The notes beneath the pieces are model-generated. The model was not told the DNA's origin and did no database searches. It was given only the letters and a program-made list of their open reading frames with translations. Below, one piece after another: positions 1-5,199 of a DNA stretch of 7,185 bases. The position numbers and the translations under genes are program-made. Every line of letters starts with the position of its first letter. Positions within the stretch are counted from its first letter, which is position 1. Location of the stretch: contig JAOQAA010000294.1 of the NCBI GenBank assembly GCA_025963815.1, positions 1 to 7,185 of the forward strand, given 5' to 3'. The stretch is from Capsulimonas sp. Lineage in GTDB: Bacteria; Armatimonadota; Armatimonadia; Armatimonadales; Capsulimonadaceae.

Positions 1-259
1 TTTCGCGAAGCGCGGGAATCGGCTCGGACAATACTTGATAGACGTGTGCTGCCTCGTCTTTCTAAGGCGCTCATGCGAGATGACGGCGCCTTATCGTCCT
101 TTACCCCGTTCTCCTTGATGGCACACCTGCGGCGGCGGCATGGACGCTGCTTCCATATCGCGAAAAATCAGGTATGGTGATAGAAGCAAGAGAACCCCAC
201 GCTGGATCGATACTTCCTTGGACGACGGCCCTATGGCCGTCACGGAAAGCTGGCTTCAT
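1..259. other. Left-edge region without an assigned gene
   Basis: No gene can be assigned with confidence here. Plus-strand frame 1 is open from the window edge to a TGA at 178-180 (59 codons), and frame 3 is open to a TGA at 36-38. Either could be the tail of a gene that starts outside the window, but neither gives a recognisable protein. A bulged hairpin lies at 64-92. TTGATA at 35-40 resembles a -35 box but has no convincing -10 partner 16-18 bases downstream. The reading frame of the next gene is open back to an ATG at 140, but that stretch lacks a ribosome site. Confidence 0.4.
64..92. terminator. Bulged hairpin, possible weak terminator
   Basis: AAGGCGC (64-70) pairs with GCGCCTT (86-92), and the adjacent TCAT (71-74) pairs with ATGA (80-83) around the loop GCGAG. 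A two-base CG bulge sits on the right side, giving 11 pairs in all. Only a poor T-tract follows (ATCGTCCTTT), so termination of an upstream gene is possible but unproven. Confidence 0.3.
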
Positions 260-1336
260 ATGTCTCTGAAAGGGTGTCTTCTCGGCTCGATCATCGCGAC
301 CCTCTGCGCCGCCGCCGGCCTGCTGGCCGGCGGCGTGATTGGGTATTACATCGGCCTGAGCCAACAGGCGGCGCAAGGATCGAGCGAGGAATGGATTCCC
401 GTGAGCAGTCTCGCGGCTCCATTCGGAGCATTGGTGGGGGCCTGTATCGGAATAGCCGTCGGCATATGCGTGACGTATCTCGCAAAGCTGACCGGACCGG
501 CGCAAGCGCCCATCATCCTGGTATTCATCATTGCCGCGGCGCTCGTTAGTGAGGAGATCCCAAGGCGCTACCAGCAGCGTCAGGATAACGCTTATCTTTT
601 GGGACGGCGGGAACAGCAAAAGCACGACCGCGCACTGGCCCGGCAGCAGGCGAACTACAGCCGTCTAGCCAGCTTTCCCTCGCTGCAATACCCGGGCGCC
701 GCTCTCCAGCCGCAGCGCCCCGGCAGCGCTCTTTCGATGACGAGCGCCAGCACGCCGCAGGTTGTCGCGGATTACTACAGCCGTGTCCTCGCCACGCCTC
801 TGAACGCGACTCCCTGCAGCGTCGGCCCAAGCCATCACTGCTGGTCAGCGACCACGGTCTACCAGGGCGTCCCTCTAAGCATCGACATTTCCGACGACGA
901 CCTGAATGACGGAGGTCAGTCCGCCATCCTCCTTGCGACGACCGACGACGTTCCCACGGGCGCCGCGCCGCCACCCAGCGCGTGGACACAAAACCCGCCC
1001 CCACTCGCCTCCACGCCCATCTTGCCTCCCACACAAGCCGACCCCTTGGAGGCGCAGCGCGCGAAAATCGAGAAGGCGCGCGCCGAGATCAGTACGCTGA
1101 GCTACCCTGGCGCCCAGGAAACCTCGGACGGCGATCCCAGCTTGATCCTAAACTTTACCGCCGCGGCTCCCGTCGATACGGTCGCGGTCTACTATCGCGA
1201 CCATATCGGCGTCACGCTCCGCCCAGTACGAATCGGCGGAAAGCCAGGCTGGGCGGGCGATGTGGTCTATCATGGGATTCCGCTGCGCCTCTCCGTTTTC
1301 GACCAAGATGGGCTGACCTACGTCCAAATCACTTGA
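260..1336 (+). CDS. Membrane protein with tandem YPGA-type C-terminal domains
   Basis: This 358-residue protein has no function I recognise. Three hydrophobic segments lie near residues 4-33 (glycine and alanine rich), 50-75 and 82-97. A charged, Arg/Gln-rich linker follows at 101-133. Two related domains come next, at about 141-227 and 279-358, separated by a Pro/Thr-rich linker (231-262). Each copy has the series YPGA, a hydrophobic strand, a Pro-x-x-V helix ending in YY, a conserved Trp, and VY(Q/H)G(V/I)PL. From general knowledge, YPGA...V..(F/Y)Y domains recur in envelope proteins of poorly characterised phyla. I infer a membrane-anchored protein that displays two copies of this domain. 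The ATG at 260 is preferred because GGAAAG lies 10 bases upstream. The in-frame ATGs at 140 and 233 have no clear ribosome site, and the 140 start adds an unlikely polar leader. The stop codon overlaps the promoter of the downstream tRNAs. Confidence 0.75.
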   Translation: MSLKGCLLGSIIATLCAAAGLLAGGVIGYYIGLSQQAAQGSSEEWIPVSSLAAPFGALVGACIGIAVGICVTYLAKLTGPAQAPIILVFIIAAALVSEEIPRRYQQRQDNAYLLGRREQQKHDRALARQQANYSRLASFPSLQYPGAALQPQRPGSALSMTSASTPQVVADYYSRVLATPLNATPCSVGPSHHCWSATTVYQGVPLSIDISDDDLNDGGQSAILLATTDDVPTGAAPPPSAWTQNPPPLASTPILPPTQADPLEAQRAKIEKARAEISTLSYPGAQETSDGDPSLILNFTAAAPVDTVAVYYRDHIGVTLRPVRIGGKPGWAGDVVYHGIPLRLSVFDQDGLTYVQIT

Positions 1337-1362
1337 CAAAGCACAAACTGAGTAGCTATAAT
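1333..1362 (+). promoter_or_regulatory. Sigma70 promoter of the tRNA-Gly/tRNA-Cys unit
   Basis: A perfect -35 box TTGACA (1333-1338) and a perfect -10 box TATAAT (1357-1362) are separated by 18 bases. The expected start point is near 1369, only a few bases before the mature tRNA-Gly 5' end at 1373. The TGA stop codon of the upstream membrane-protein gene (1334-1336) lies inside the -35 box. Confidence 0.88.
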
Positions 1363-1372
1363 GAACTGTCGC

Positions 1373-1447
1373 GCGGGAGTAGTTCAGTGGTAGAGCGTTT
1401 GCTTCCCAAGCAAAATGTCGCGAGTTCGAACCTCGTCTCCCGCTCCA
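1373..1447 (+). tRNA. tRNA-Gly (anticodon CCC)
   Basis: The sequence folds as a full cloverleaf. Acceptor GCGGGAG pairs with CTCCCGC (1437-1443), followed by discriminator T and an encoded CCA (1445-1447). The anticodon stem TTTGC/GCAAA closes the loop TTCCCAA, giving anticodon CCC, which reads the glycine codon GGG. The T arm is GCGAG-TTCGAAC-CTCGT, and the D arm contains the GTTCAGTGGTAGAGC pattern. It is the first gene of a two-tRNA transcript driven by the consensus promoter just upstream. Confidence 0.95.
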
Positions 1448-1475
1448 TTTTTTGACAACCCAGACAACATCATAT

Positions 1476-1550
1476 GCCGCCGTGCCCAAGTGGTAAGGGA
1501 GAGGTCTGCAAAACCTTTATGCAGCGGTTCGATTCCGCTCGGCGGCTCCA
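1476..1550 (+). tRNA. tRNA-Cys (anticodon GCA)
   Basis: Acceptor GCCGCCG (1476-1482) pairs perfectly with CGGCGGC (1540-1546), followed by discriminator T and an encoded CCA (1548-1550). The anticodon stem GAGGT/ACCTT closes the loop CTGCAAA, giving anticodon GCA for cysteine. The T arm is AGCGG-TTCGATT-CCGCT. It starts 28 bases after tRNA-Gly and is followed at once by a terminator, so the two are most likely cotranscribed and then processed. Confidence 0.95.
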
Positions 1551-1553
1551 AAC

Positions 1554-1596
1554 AAAAGCGCCCTCATATCTCTTTCGAGATATGAGGGCGCTTTTT
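1554..1596. terminator. Strong intrinsic terminator, probably bidirectional
   Basis: AAAAGCGCCCTCATATCTC (1554-1572) and its perfect complement (1577-1595) form a 19-pair stem with a TTTC loop and a T-run at 1592-1596. It ends the tRNA transcript. Read on the minus strand, the stem is followed by TTTTGTT, so it can also end the convergent Grx/36-aa/Hfq-like operon, whose last stop codon is at 1620. Confidence 0.93.
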
Positions 1597-1619
1597 AATT
1601 CTGTGTTTGTGTGTCGTGG

Positions 1620-1877
1620 TTAAACGGCGTTCGGCAGGGAACGGTAGAACGCGACGGCGTTCAGGTAGATCGTGACTTCGCTGCGATCGTCCTGCACCAA
1701 ACGGATCGCGCGGTCGTCGTACCAGCGAATGGCCCCGATAAACTCATCGCCGCTGAGCAGTTTTACCTGGAGGTTCGTGCGACTGTCGCGAAACTTGATC
1801 AGTTCAACTTCACGCGAAGAGATGCGCTCTTCCGCCGTGGAGCCTCCTCGGCGGTTCGAATCCGGCATCAGGTCCAT
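1620..1877 (-). CDS. Divergent Hfq/Sm-like RNA-binding protein
   Basis: This 85-residue protein resembles bacterial Hfq, the hexameric RNA chaperone that pairs small RNAs with mRNAs. A charged N-terminus and a short helix (about residues 20-33) precede an Sm1-like strand set NLQVKLLSGDEFIGAI (35-50) and WYDDRAIRLV (52-61). The Sm2-like motif TIYLNAVAFYRS (69-80) stands where classical Hfq has YKHAIST. The conserved Gly of the Sm1 turn is present, but the Lys-His pair of the Hfq signature is replaced by Leu-Asn, so the family call is by fold pattern and the RNA-binding details may differ. The ATG at 1877 is chosen because GAGGAG (1888-1893) lies 10 bases upstream. The ATG at 1895 would abut a strong hairpin. 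It is the last gene of an operon after a glutaredoxin-like and a 36-residue basic protein, and it ends at a bidirectional terminator. Confidence 0.8.
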   Translation of the reverse strand: MDLMPDSNRRGGSTAEERISSREVELIKFRDSRTNLQVKLLSGDEFIGAIRWYDDRAIRLVQDDRSEVTIYLNAVAFYRSLPNAV

Positions 1878-1898
1878 CAGATTACGTCTCCTCATGGC

Positions 1899-1935
1899 GA
1901 AGGCCGGCTGGGGCAAATGCCCGCGCCGGCCCTTC
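1899..1935 (-). promoter_or_regulatory. Intercistronic stem-loop before the Hfq-like gene
   Basis: GGCCGGC (1902-1908) pairs with GCCGGCC (1925-1931), and inside it GGGC (1911-1914) pairs with GCCC (1919-1922) around a four-base loop. The outer stem extends by GAA/TTC with one bulged base. No U-tract follows in the transcribed direction, so it does not look like a terminator. It lies six bases upstream of the GAGGAG ribosome site of the Hfq-like gene. Plausible roles are control of its translation, or an RNA processing or stability barrier within the operon. Confidence 0.6.
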
Positions 1936-1949
1936 GGGTCAAACGGAAA

Positions 1950-2060
1950 TTACTTGCGGCGGGTGGACGTGGTCGTCTTAGCCTTCGCCTGCTGAACGGC
2001 CTTATAGCGCTCCTCAGCCCGCTTCCGGGTGCGGCGCAGTTCTTTCGAGCGGATTCGCAT
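1950..2060 (-). CDS. 36-residue highly basic small protein
   Basis: An ATG at 2060 opens a 36-codon frame ending in TAA. It begins MRIRSKELRRTRKRAEERYK and ends in a Thr/Ser-rich, Arg-Arg-Lys tail. About a third of the residues are Lys or Arg. The first half looks helical, and there is no signal peptide or membrane segment. The ribosome site is unusually strong: GGAGGA (2071-2076), 10 bases upstream, lies inside the last codons of the glutaredoxin gene. The start is only four bases after that gene's stop (2065-2067), which suggests translational coupling. The charge pattern suggests binding to nucleic acid or ribosomes, but that is inference. I do not assign a family. Position between a redox protein and an Hfq-like protein makes an RNA-related role attractive. 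Confidence 0.75.
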   Translation of the reverse strand: MRIRSKELRRTRKRAEERYKAVQQAKAKTTTSTRRK

Positions 2061-2064
2061 GTGT

Positions 2065-2307
2065 TTATTCTCCTCCCTTTAGTAATTCGCGCAAGCGCGT
2101 ATCGTTCACTTCATACTCAAACAAAACCCGCCCATCCAGCGACACCACCGGGATCTGCTCGCCATACTCGGCGGTCAGCTCGGAATCATCGTTGATGTTG
2201 ACGGCGGTCAGCGTGAACGGAATGTCGCGCTGCACGGCGAGAAGCACGTCGAGCGCTTCATCGCACAGATGACAGCCGGGTTTTGTATAGAGAGTGATGC
2301 TGGACAT
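2065..2307 (-). CDS. Glutaredoxin-like thioredoxin-fold protein
   Basis: This complete 80-residue cytosolic protein has the short glutaredoxin/DUF836 architecture. A beta strand ITLYTKPGC leads to the redox motif C12-H-L-C15, followed by a helix, a strand, and the cis-proline motif IPVVSLDGR with Pro53. Length and spacing match small glutaredoxin-family proteins that reduce disulphides or glutathione adducts. The motif CHLC, rather than CPYC, is common in the glutaredoxin-like subgroup whose substrates are mostly unknown. The ATG at 2307 is the only sensible start. A perfect sigma70 promoter lies directly upstream and predicts a 5' leader of only about seven bases. It is first in an operon with a 36-residue basic protein and an Hfq-like protein. 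Confidence 0.9.
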   Translation of the reverse strand: MSSITLYTKPGCHLCDEALDVLLAVQRDIPFTLTAVNINDDSELTAEYGEQIPVVSLDGRVLFEYEVNDTRLRELLKGGE

Positions 2308-2320
2308 GGTTTAGTCCCCT

Positions 2321-2349
2321 ATTATAGCCGAGACGCGACGCCCTGTCAA
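2321..2349 (-). promoter_or_regulatory. Consensus sigma70 promoter of the glutaredoxin operon
   Basis: On the minus strand, TTGACA (2344-2349) and TATAAT (2321-2326) are both perfect and are separated by the optimal 17 bases. The predicted start point is near 2314, seven bases before the ATG at 2307. The AGGGGA at 2315-2320 would then fall outside the mRNA, making the transcript nearly leaderless unless initiation occurs slightly upstream. The promoter lies 15 bases past the stop of the preceding gene (2365). Confidence 0.85.
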
Positions 2350-2364
2350 CGCGGGCGCCGACCG

Positions 2365-2985
2365 TCAATCTGAAAACGCAGTTCCGCAACGGCTGCAAAA
2401 GCGATCTTCGGGTTTACGCAAAGCCCCGCAGGCGCCACAGCGCCTTTCGGACGTTTCTTTTGCCGCCATTTGATAGGGCCGATTCGGCGGACCATAATGC
2501 AGCGCCGGCTCGGGAGTCCAGCTCTGCATCTCCGCATAGGAGCGCCGTAGGATTTCCCATTCGGTCGCCCCGCGATATCGATTGTCAAAGAAGTGCATGA
2601 AGGTAAGATCCGGCGTCTTCCCTTCACTCTCCGCGCGACGATATGCGTAATCGACCATCTCCTGTTTTAGGTTGTTCCAGTTCGACCGCACCACCCCTAA
2701 TACAAGGGCGCCCGCAACCATTAGCAGGAACCCAAAGCCATAAGGAGCGGGATTGGAAACAACATGCGTCGTTTTCGGCCCCAGGAACTTGGCCGGTATC
2801 CCGGACGTGGCGCAGTCGACTGGACGGCCATCCACCACACACTGCGTTCTTTCGTAATCCGTTACGGTTTGGCGGTTCCAGCCCAGCGGACCGGCCAGCG
2901 TCAGCAGCAGCCATCCGGCAAAAAGCACCCCTAGTCCAATATTCGTCTGCCGGCGCTGCGATTCCAGTACGCCATCATCGTCCAT
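2365..2985 (-). CDS. Two-helix membrane protein with C-terminal zinc ribbon (paralogue B)
   Basis: This 206-residue protein has an N-terminal cytoplasmic tail, TM1 at about 15-33, an external loop of about 45 residues, TM2 at about 82-100, and a C-terminal cytoplasmic part. The loop holds CVVDGRPVDC (Cys49 and Cys58). After TM2 come MVDYAYRRAESEGKTPDLTF, FFDNRYRG and RRSYAEM..W, then a zinc ribbon with CGAC (183-186) and CSRC (197-200). The neighbouring gene at 3045-3671 has the same layout, so the two are a tandem duplication. Function is not recognised. A membrane-tethered adaptor with a cytosolic zinc ribbon is my inference. The ATG at 2985 is chosen because AAGGGG (2993-2998) lies seven bases upstream; a TTG at 2988 is also possible. 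Confidence 0.8.
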   Translation of the reverse strand: MDDDGVLESQRRQTNIGLGVLFAGWLLLTLAGPLGWNRQTVTDYERTQCVVDGRPVDCATSGIPAKFLGPKTTHVVSNPAPYGFGFLLMVAGALVLGVVRSNWNNLKQEMVDYAYRRAESEGKTPDLTFMHFFDNRYRGATEWEILRRSYAEMQSWTPEPALHYGPPNRPYQMAAKETSERRCGACGALRKPEDRFCSRCGTAFSD

Positions 2986-3044
2986 CAATAAGCCCCTTCA
3001 CGCTCAGATCCAATCGTTGCAACCGCCACCCATTGTCCACACTG

Positions 3045-3671
3045 TCACGCAGCAAGCGGTCGCCCACACTTTTTACAATATTGGCTATCAGGATCGTTCG
3101 CCGTCTTGCATGCCGAACAGACAATCTTCGCGATGGACGCCGCACGGTGAGCTCTCGTCGCGCTCGAACCGCCCGCTTTCTCCCACTCCAGCATCCGGGC
3201 GTACGACTGACGGGCGATCTTCTCCTCCGCTCCGTTCATTCCGCTTCGCCGCTGAGCATTATCGAAGTAAAAAAGAAAGCTAAGATCGGGCGCCGTCCCT
3301 TCCTGGTTTGCCCTCTTGTTGGCGTAATCAATCATCCTTCGCTTCAGTTCGTCTTTGCCGGACTGGACAAACAAAAATGCGATCATCCCGCCTGCTAAGA
3401 GCAAGCCGCCAAAGAGAAACACTCCCACGCGCGCATCGGCGACAGAGGATGGCGACGGCGTATTCACGGGAGCGTATGTCCGGCAATCCACAGACCGCCC
3501 GTCCATGATACATGTCGTAGACAACATGGAATCATACTGCCCGCGCTCCGGTCTTAATCCGCCCGCCAGCATCAACATCAACACGCCGACAATAGTCAAA
3601 AACGTCCCGACATATGAGTGCGTCGCGAACGTACCGAAGGCGTCCTCCTGCGGTGTTACTTTCTTCGTCAT
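3045..3671 (-). CDS. Two-helix membrane protein with C-terminal zinc ribbon (paralogue A)
   Basis: This 208-residue protein is the upstream member of a tandem paralogous pair. TM1 spans about 20-39. A loop of about 40 residues carries CIMDGRSVDC (Cys54 and Cys63) and a Pro/Ser-rich stretch. TM2 spans about 82-102. The cytoplasmic part has RMIDYANKRANQEGTAPDLS, FYFDNAQRR and RQSYARMLEW, and ends in a zinc ribbon with CSAC (185-188) and CKKC (199-202). The external Cys pair (C-x8-C) is well placed for a disulphide. The ATG at 3671 has GAGGGG (3675-3680) only three bases upstream, which is closer than usual, but there is no better start. It starts 71 bases after the receptor-like gene stops, with no terminator between, so cotranscription is likely. 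Function is unknown. Confidence 0.8.
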   Translation of the reverse strand: MTKKVTPQEDAFGTFATHSYVGTFLTIVGVLMLMLAGGLRPERGQYDSMLSTTCIMDGRSVDCRTYAPVNTPSPSSVADARVGVFLFGGLLLAGGMIAFLFVQSGKDELKRRMIDYANKRANQEGTAPDLSFLFYFDNAQRRSGMNGAEEKIARQSYARMLEWEKAGGSSATRAHRAASIAKIVCSACKTANDPDSQYCKKCGRPLAA

Positions 3672-3742
3672 CTACCCCTCATATCATGAACTTTCACGAG
3701 TTATGACACGAAGCGCGGCGAAAAGTTGCGAAGCGGCTCTGT

Positions 3743-4936
3743 TTAATCCCCGGACGCATGGCCGCCGCTATCCTCGCCGCCGTTGTCGCTGCTGAACCAT
3801 TTGTTATAGAGCTTGTCGTATTCGCCGTTCTCTTTCAGCGTCAGCAAGGCTTGATTGACGGGCTTTCGATAGGGGCTGTTCGCGGGGAAGACAATCCCAT
3901 AATCTTCCTTACGAAAGATACTTCCCACAACTTGGACGCTGTTTTTACCATCATGAGAAGCGTAATATTGCAGTACAGGCGCGTCGTAGACCACGGCGTC
4001 CACTTTATGATTTTGCAGCGCTTTGACGACGTCGGCAATCTGTGGGTACTCAGCGACGAGATAGTGCTGTTCACGAAGGTAGGTCGCGGAAGAACTGCCG
4101 CCCACGGTCCCAATCCGCTTGCCGGGCAGGTCGCTGAGGTTATGGATATTCCCCTGAAGCTGCTGCACGGTCAAGGCCGTTGTGACTTCGGCGGTGAAGT
4201 AGGCGACAAAGATTACGCTCACGAAGATCCATACGATGGCGACGAAACGGCCGAGCGGCCCCTTAGGCATCTCGTCCATCTGGGTGCCGAGAACGCCCGC
4301 CGCCCACCACGTCGCCTTGAAGATCCCGGGGAAGTAGCTTTTCGTTTCGACCACGCCATTGGGGTGGTGACGCTCCACCAGCCAGATTACGTGCGCGGCA
4401 ATGACGATGATCAAGGCGGTAAACCCAAGCAGCTGCAATATGGATTGTGAGAAGAGGGACTTGAGCACCGCCTGAAGGTGGCTTCCCTCGCCGCCCTGCC
4501 CGCTGTCGCGCACCATGATTTGCAGACCCGAATCATAGATCGGCTGCGAAAAATCGAAGATCTTGTCACGATCCGACGTAATGGAGATGGCGGCGATTCC
4601 AAGATCGGTCTTACCGCCGCTCACGGATCCCAGCAGGGATTTGATGTCGGGGGTGACCGTCACCACGGATTGGACATGCAGTTCGTCGGCGATGCTCGCC
4701 CAAAGCTCCGTGCTGAACCCGGTCAGCTGCGCGTTGTTCTTCATCACGAACGGCGACACGATCCGCGTAGAGACACGCAGCTTCGGCGGCAGCGGGGTCT
4801 GACCGGCGGAAGCCTGACCGGCAGGGGCAGGCTTCGGCGTCGGAGCCGCGGACGCGAAAGGCGTTCGGCAGCAGATAGCGAGAAGCAGCGTCAGCACGGC
4901 GGCCTGGAGTGAACGGTGTAAAAAAGGGAGCGACAT
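3743..4936 (-). CDS. Prokaryotic ionotropic glutamate receptor-like protein
   Basis: This 397-residue protein combines a periplasmic amino-acid-type binding domain (SBP_bac_3 fold) with an inserted ion-channel module, as in bacterial glutamate receptors such as GluR0. A signal peptide (about 1-31) is followed by a Pro/Ala-rich spacer. Lobe S1 spans about 53-142 and contains SITSDRDKIFDFSQPIYDSG, with the ligand-carboxylate Arg near 123. A first membrane helix lies near 170-187. A re-entrant loop with KATWWAAGVLGTQMDEMP (about 207-224) leads to a second helix ending in AYFTAEVTTALTVQQL, which resembles the conserved SYTANLAAFLT of eukaryotic receptors. Lobe S2 spans about 263-382 and contains VDAVVYDAP, with the amine-binding Asp near 318. 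The loop lacks the potassium-filter TVGYG, so ion selectivity is unclear. An acidic Gly-rich tail ends the protein. ATG 4936 gives a proper signal peptide; a TTG at 4969 is the alternative. AAGGA is 13 bases upstream, longer than usual. Confidence 0.87.
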   Translation of the reverse strand: MSLPFLHRSLQAAVLTLLLAICCRTPFASAAPTPKPAPAGQASAGQTPLPPKLRVSTRIVSPFVMKNNAQLTGFSTELWASIADELHVQSVVTVTPDIKSLLGSVSGGKTDLGIAAISITSDRDKIFDFSQPIYDSGLQIMVRDSGQGGEGSHLQAVLKSLFSQSILQLLGFTALIIVIAAHVIWLVERHHPNGVVETKSYFPGIFKATWWAAGVLGTQMDEMPKGPLGRFVAIVWIFVSVIFVAYFTAEVTTALTVQQLQGNIHNLSDLPGKRIGTVGGSSSATYLREQHYLVAEYPQIADVVKALQNHKVDAVVYDAPVLQYYASHDGKNSVQVVGSIFRKEDYGIVFPANSPYRKPVNQALLTLKENGEYDKLYNKWFSSDNGGEDSGGHASGD

Positions 4937-5199
4937 GGTCTTTTCGAAGTCCTTCGGGGTCGAAAACAATAGCGTGAGTACTGAGGCGTGAGTTCCCTTT
5001 TATTATATTGCCGCCGCCGCTCATTCCGACGCCGTTTCGGCGACGAAGTTTCCGAGATGTTAGAGATTCAGGCGATCCGGGGTAGGAACAAGCTATCAGT
5101 GGCGACGCGCATTTCAAAAATTGGGACGATCAGGGGAACAAGTTTTCCAGAAAGATCGTCAGAATCGACAGTGCAGACGTTATTGGAAGGAGCAAGACC
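4937..5199. other. Divergent intergenic region
   Basis: This 263-base gap separates the divergently read receptor-like gene and the small secreted-protein gene. It holds the candidate minus-strand -10 box TATAAT (5002-5007), a small hairpin GCCG-TTT-CGGC (5031-5041), and the strong GGAAGGAG ribosome site (5185-5192) of the plus-strand gene. I found no convincing -35 for the minus strand and no clear promoter for the plus strand. No open frame in it looks coding. Confidence 0.6.
5002..5007 (-). promoter_or_regulatory. Candidate -10 box for the receptor-like gene
   Basis: TATAAT on the minus strand lies about 65 bases upstream of the ATG at 4936, which would give a leader of about 60 bases. 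No recognisable TTGACA-like -35 box lies 16-18 bases further upstream (the spot reads GTCGGA), so the promoter would need an activator or an alternative sigma factor. Confidence 0.4.

Noticed and set aside
982..1455. A 157-codon plus-strand frame whose C-terminus reads through the tRNA-Gly gene
   Set aside because: It overlaps the membrane-protein gene in another frame, and its end (SSVVERLLPKQNVASSNLVS) is the familiar false peptide made by translating a tRNA.
1452..1480. TTGACA at 1452-1457 as a separate promoter for tRNA-Cys
   Set aside because: A 17-base spacer would put the -10 inside the tRNA-Cys acceptor stem, with no TATAAT-like sequence; cotranscription from 1333-1362 explains it better.
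1148..1489. A 113-codon minus-strand frame across the tRNA-Gly gene
   Set aside because: It is antisense to the tRNA and the membrane-protein gene, and its peptide is again a translated-tRNA artefact.
2643..3398. A 251-codon plus-strand open frame
   Set aside because: It is antisense to both zinc-ribbon paralogues, its product has low-complexity Arg/Ser/Pro composition, and the minus-strand paralogues have conserved motifs.
3758..4450. A 230-codon plus-strand open frame
   Set aside because: It is antisense to the receptor-like gene, which has clear family motifs; long antisense frames are common in GC-rich genes.
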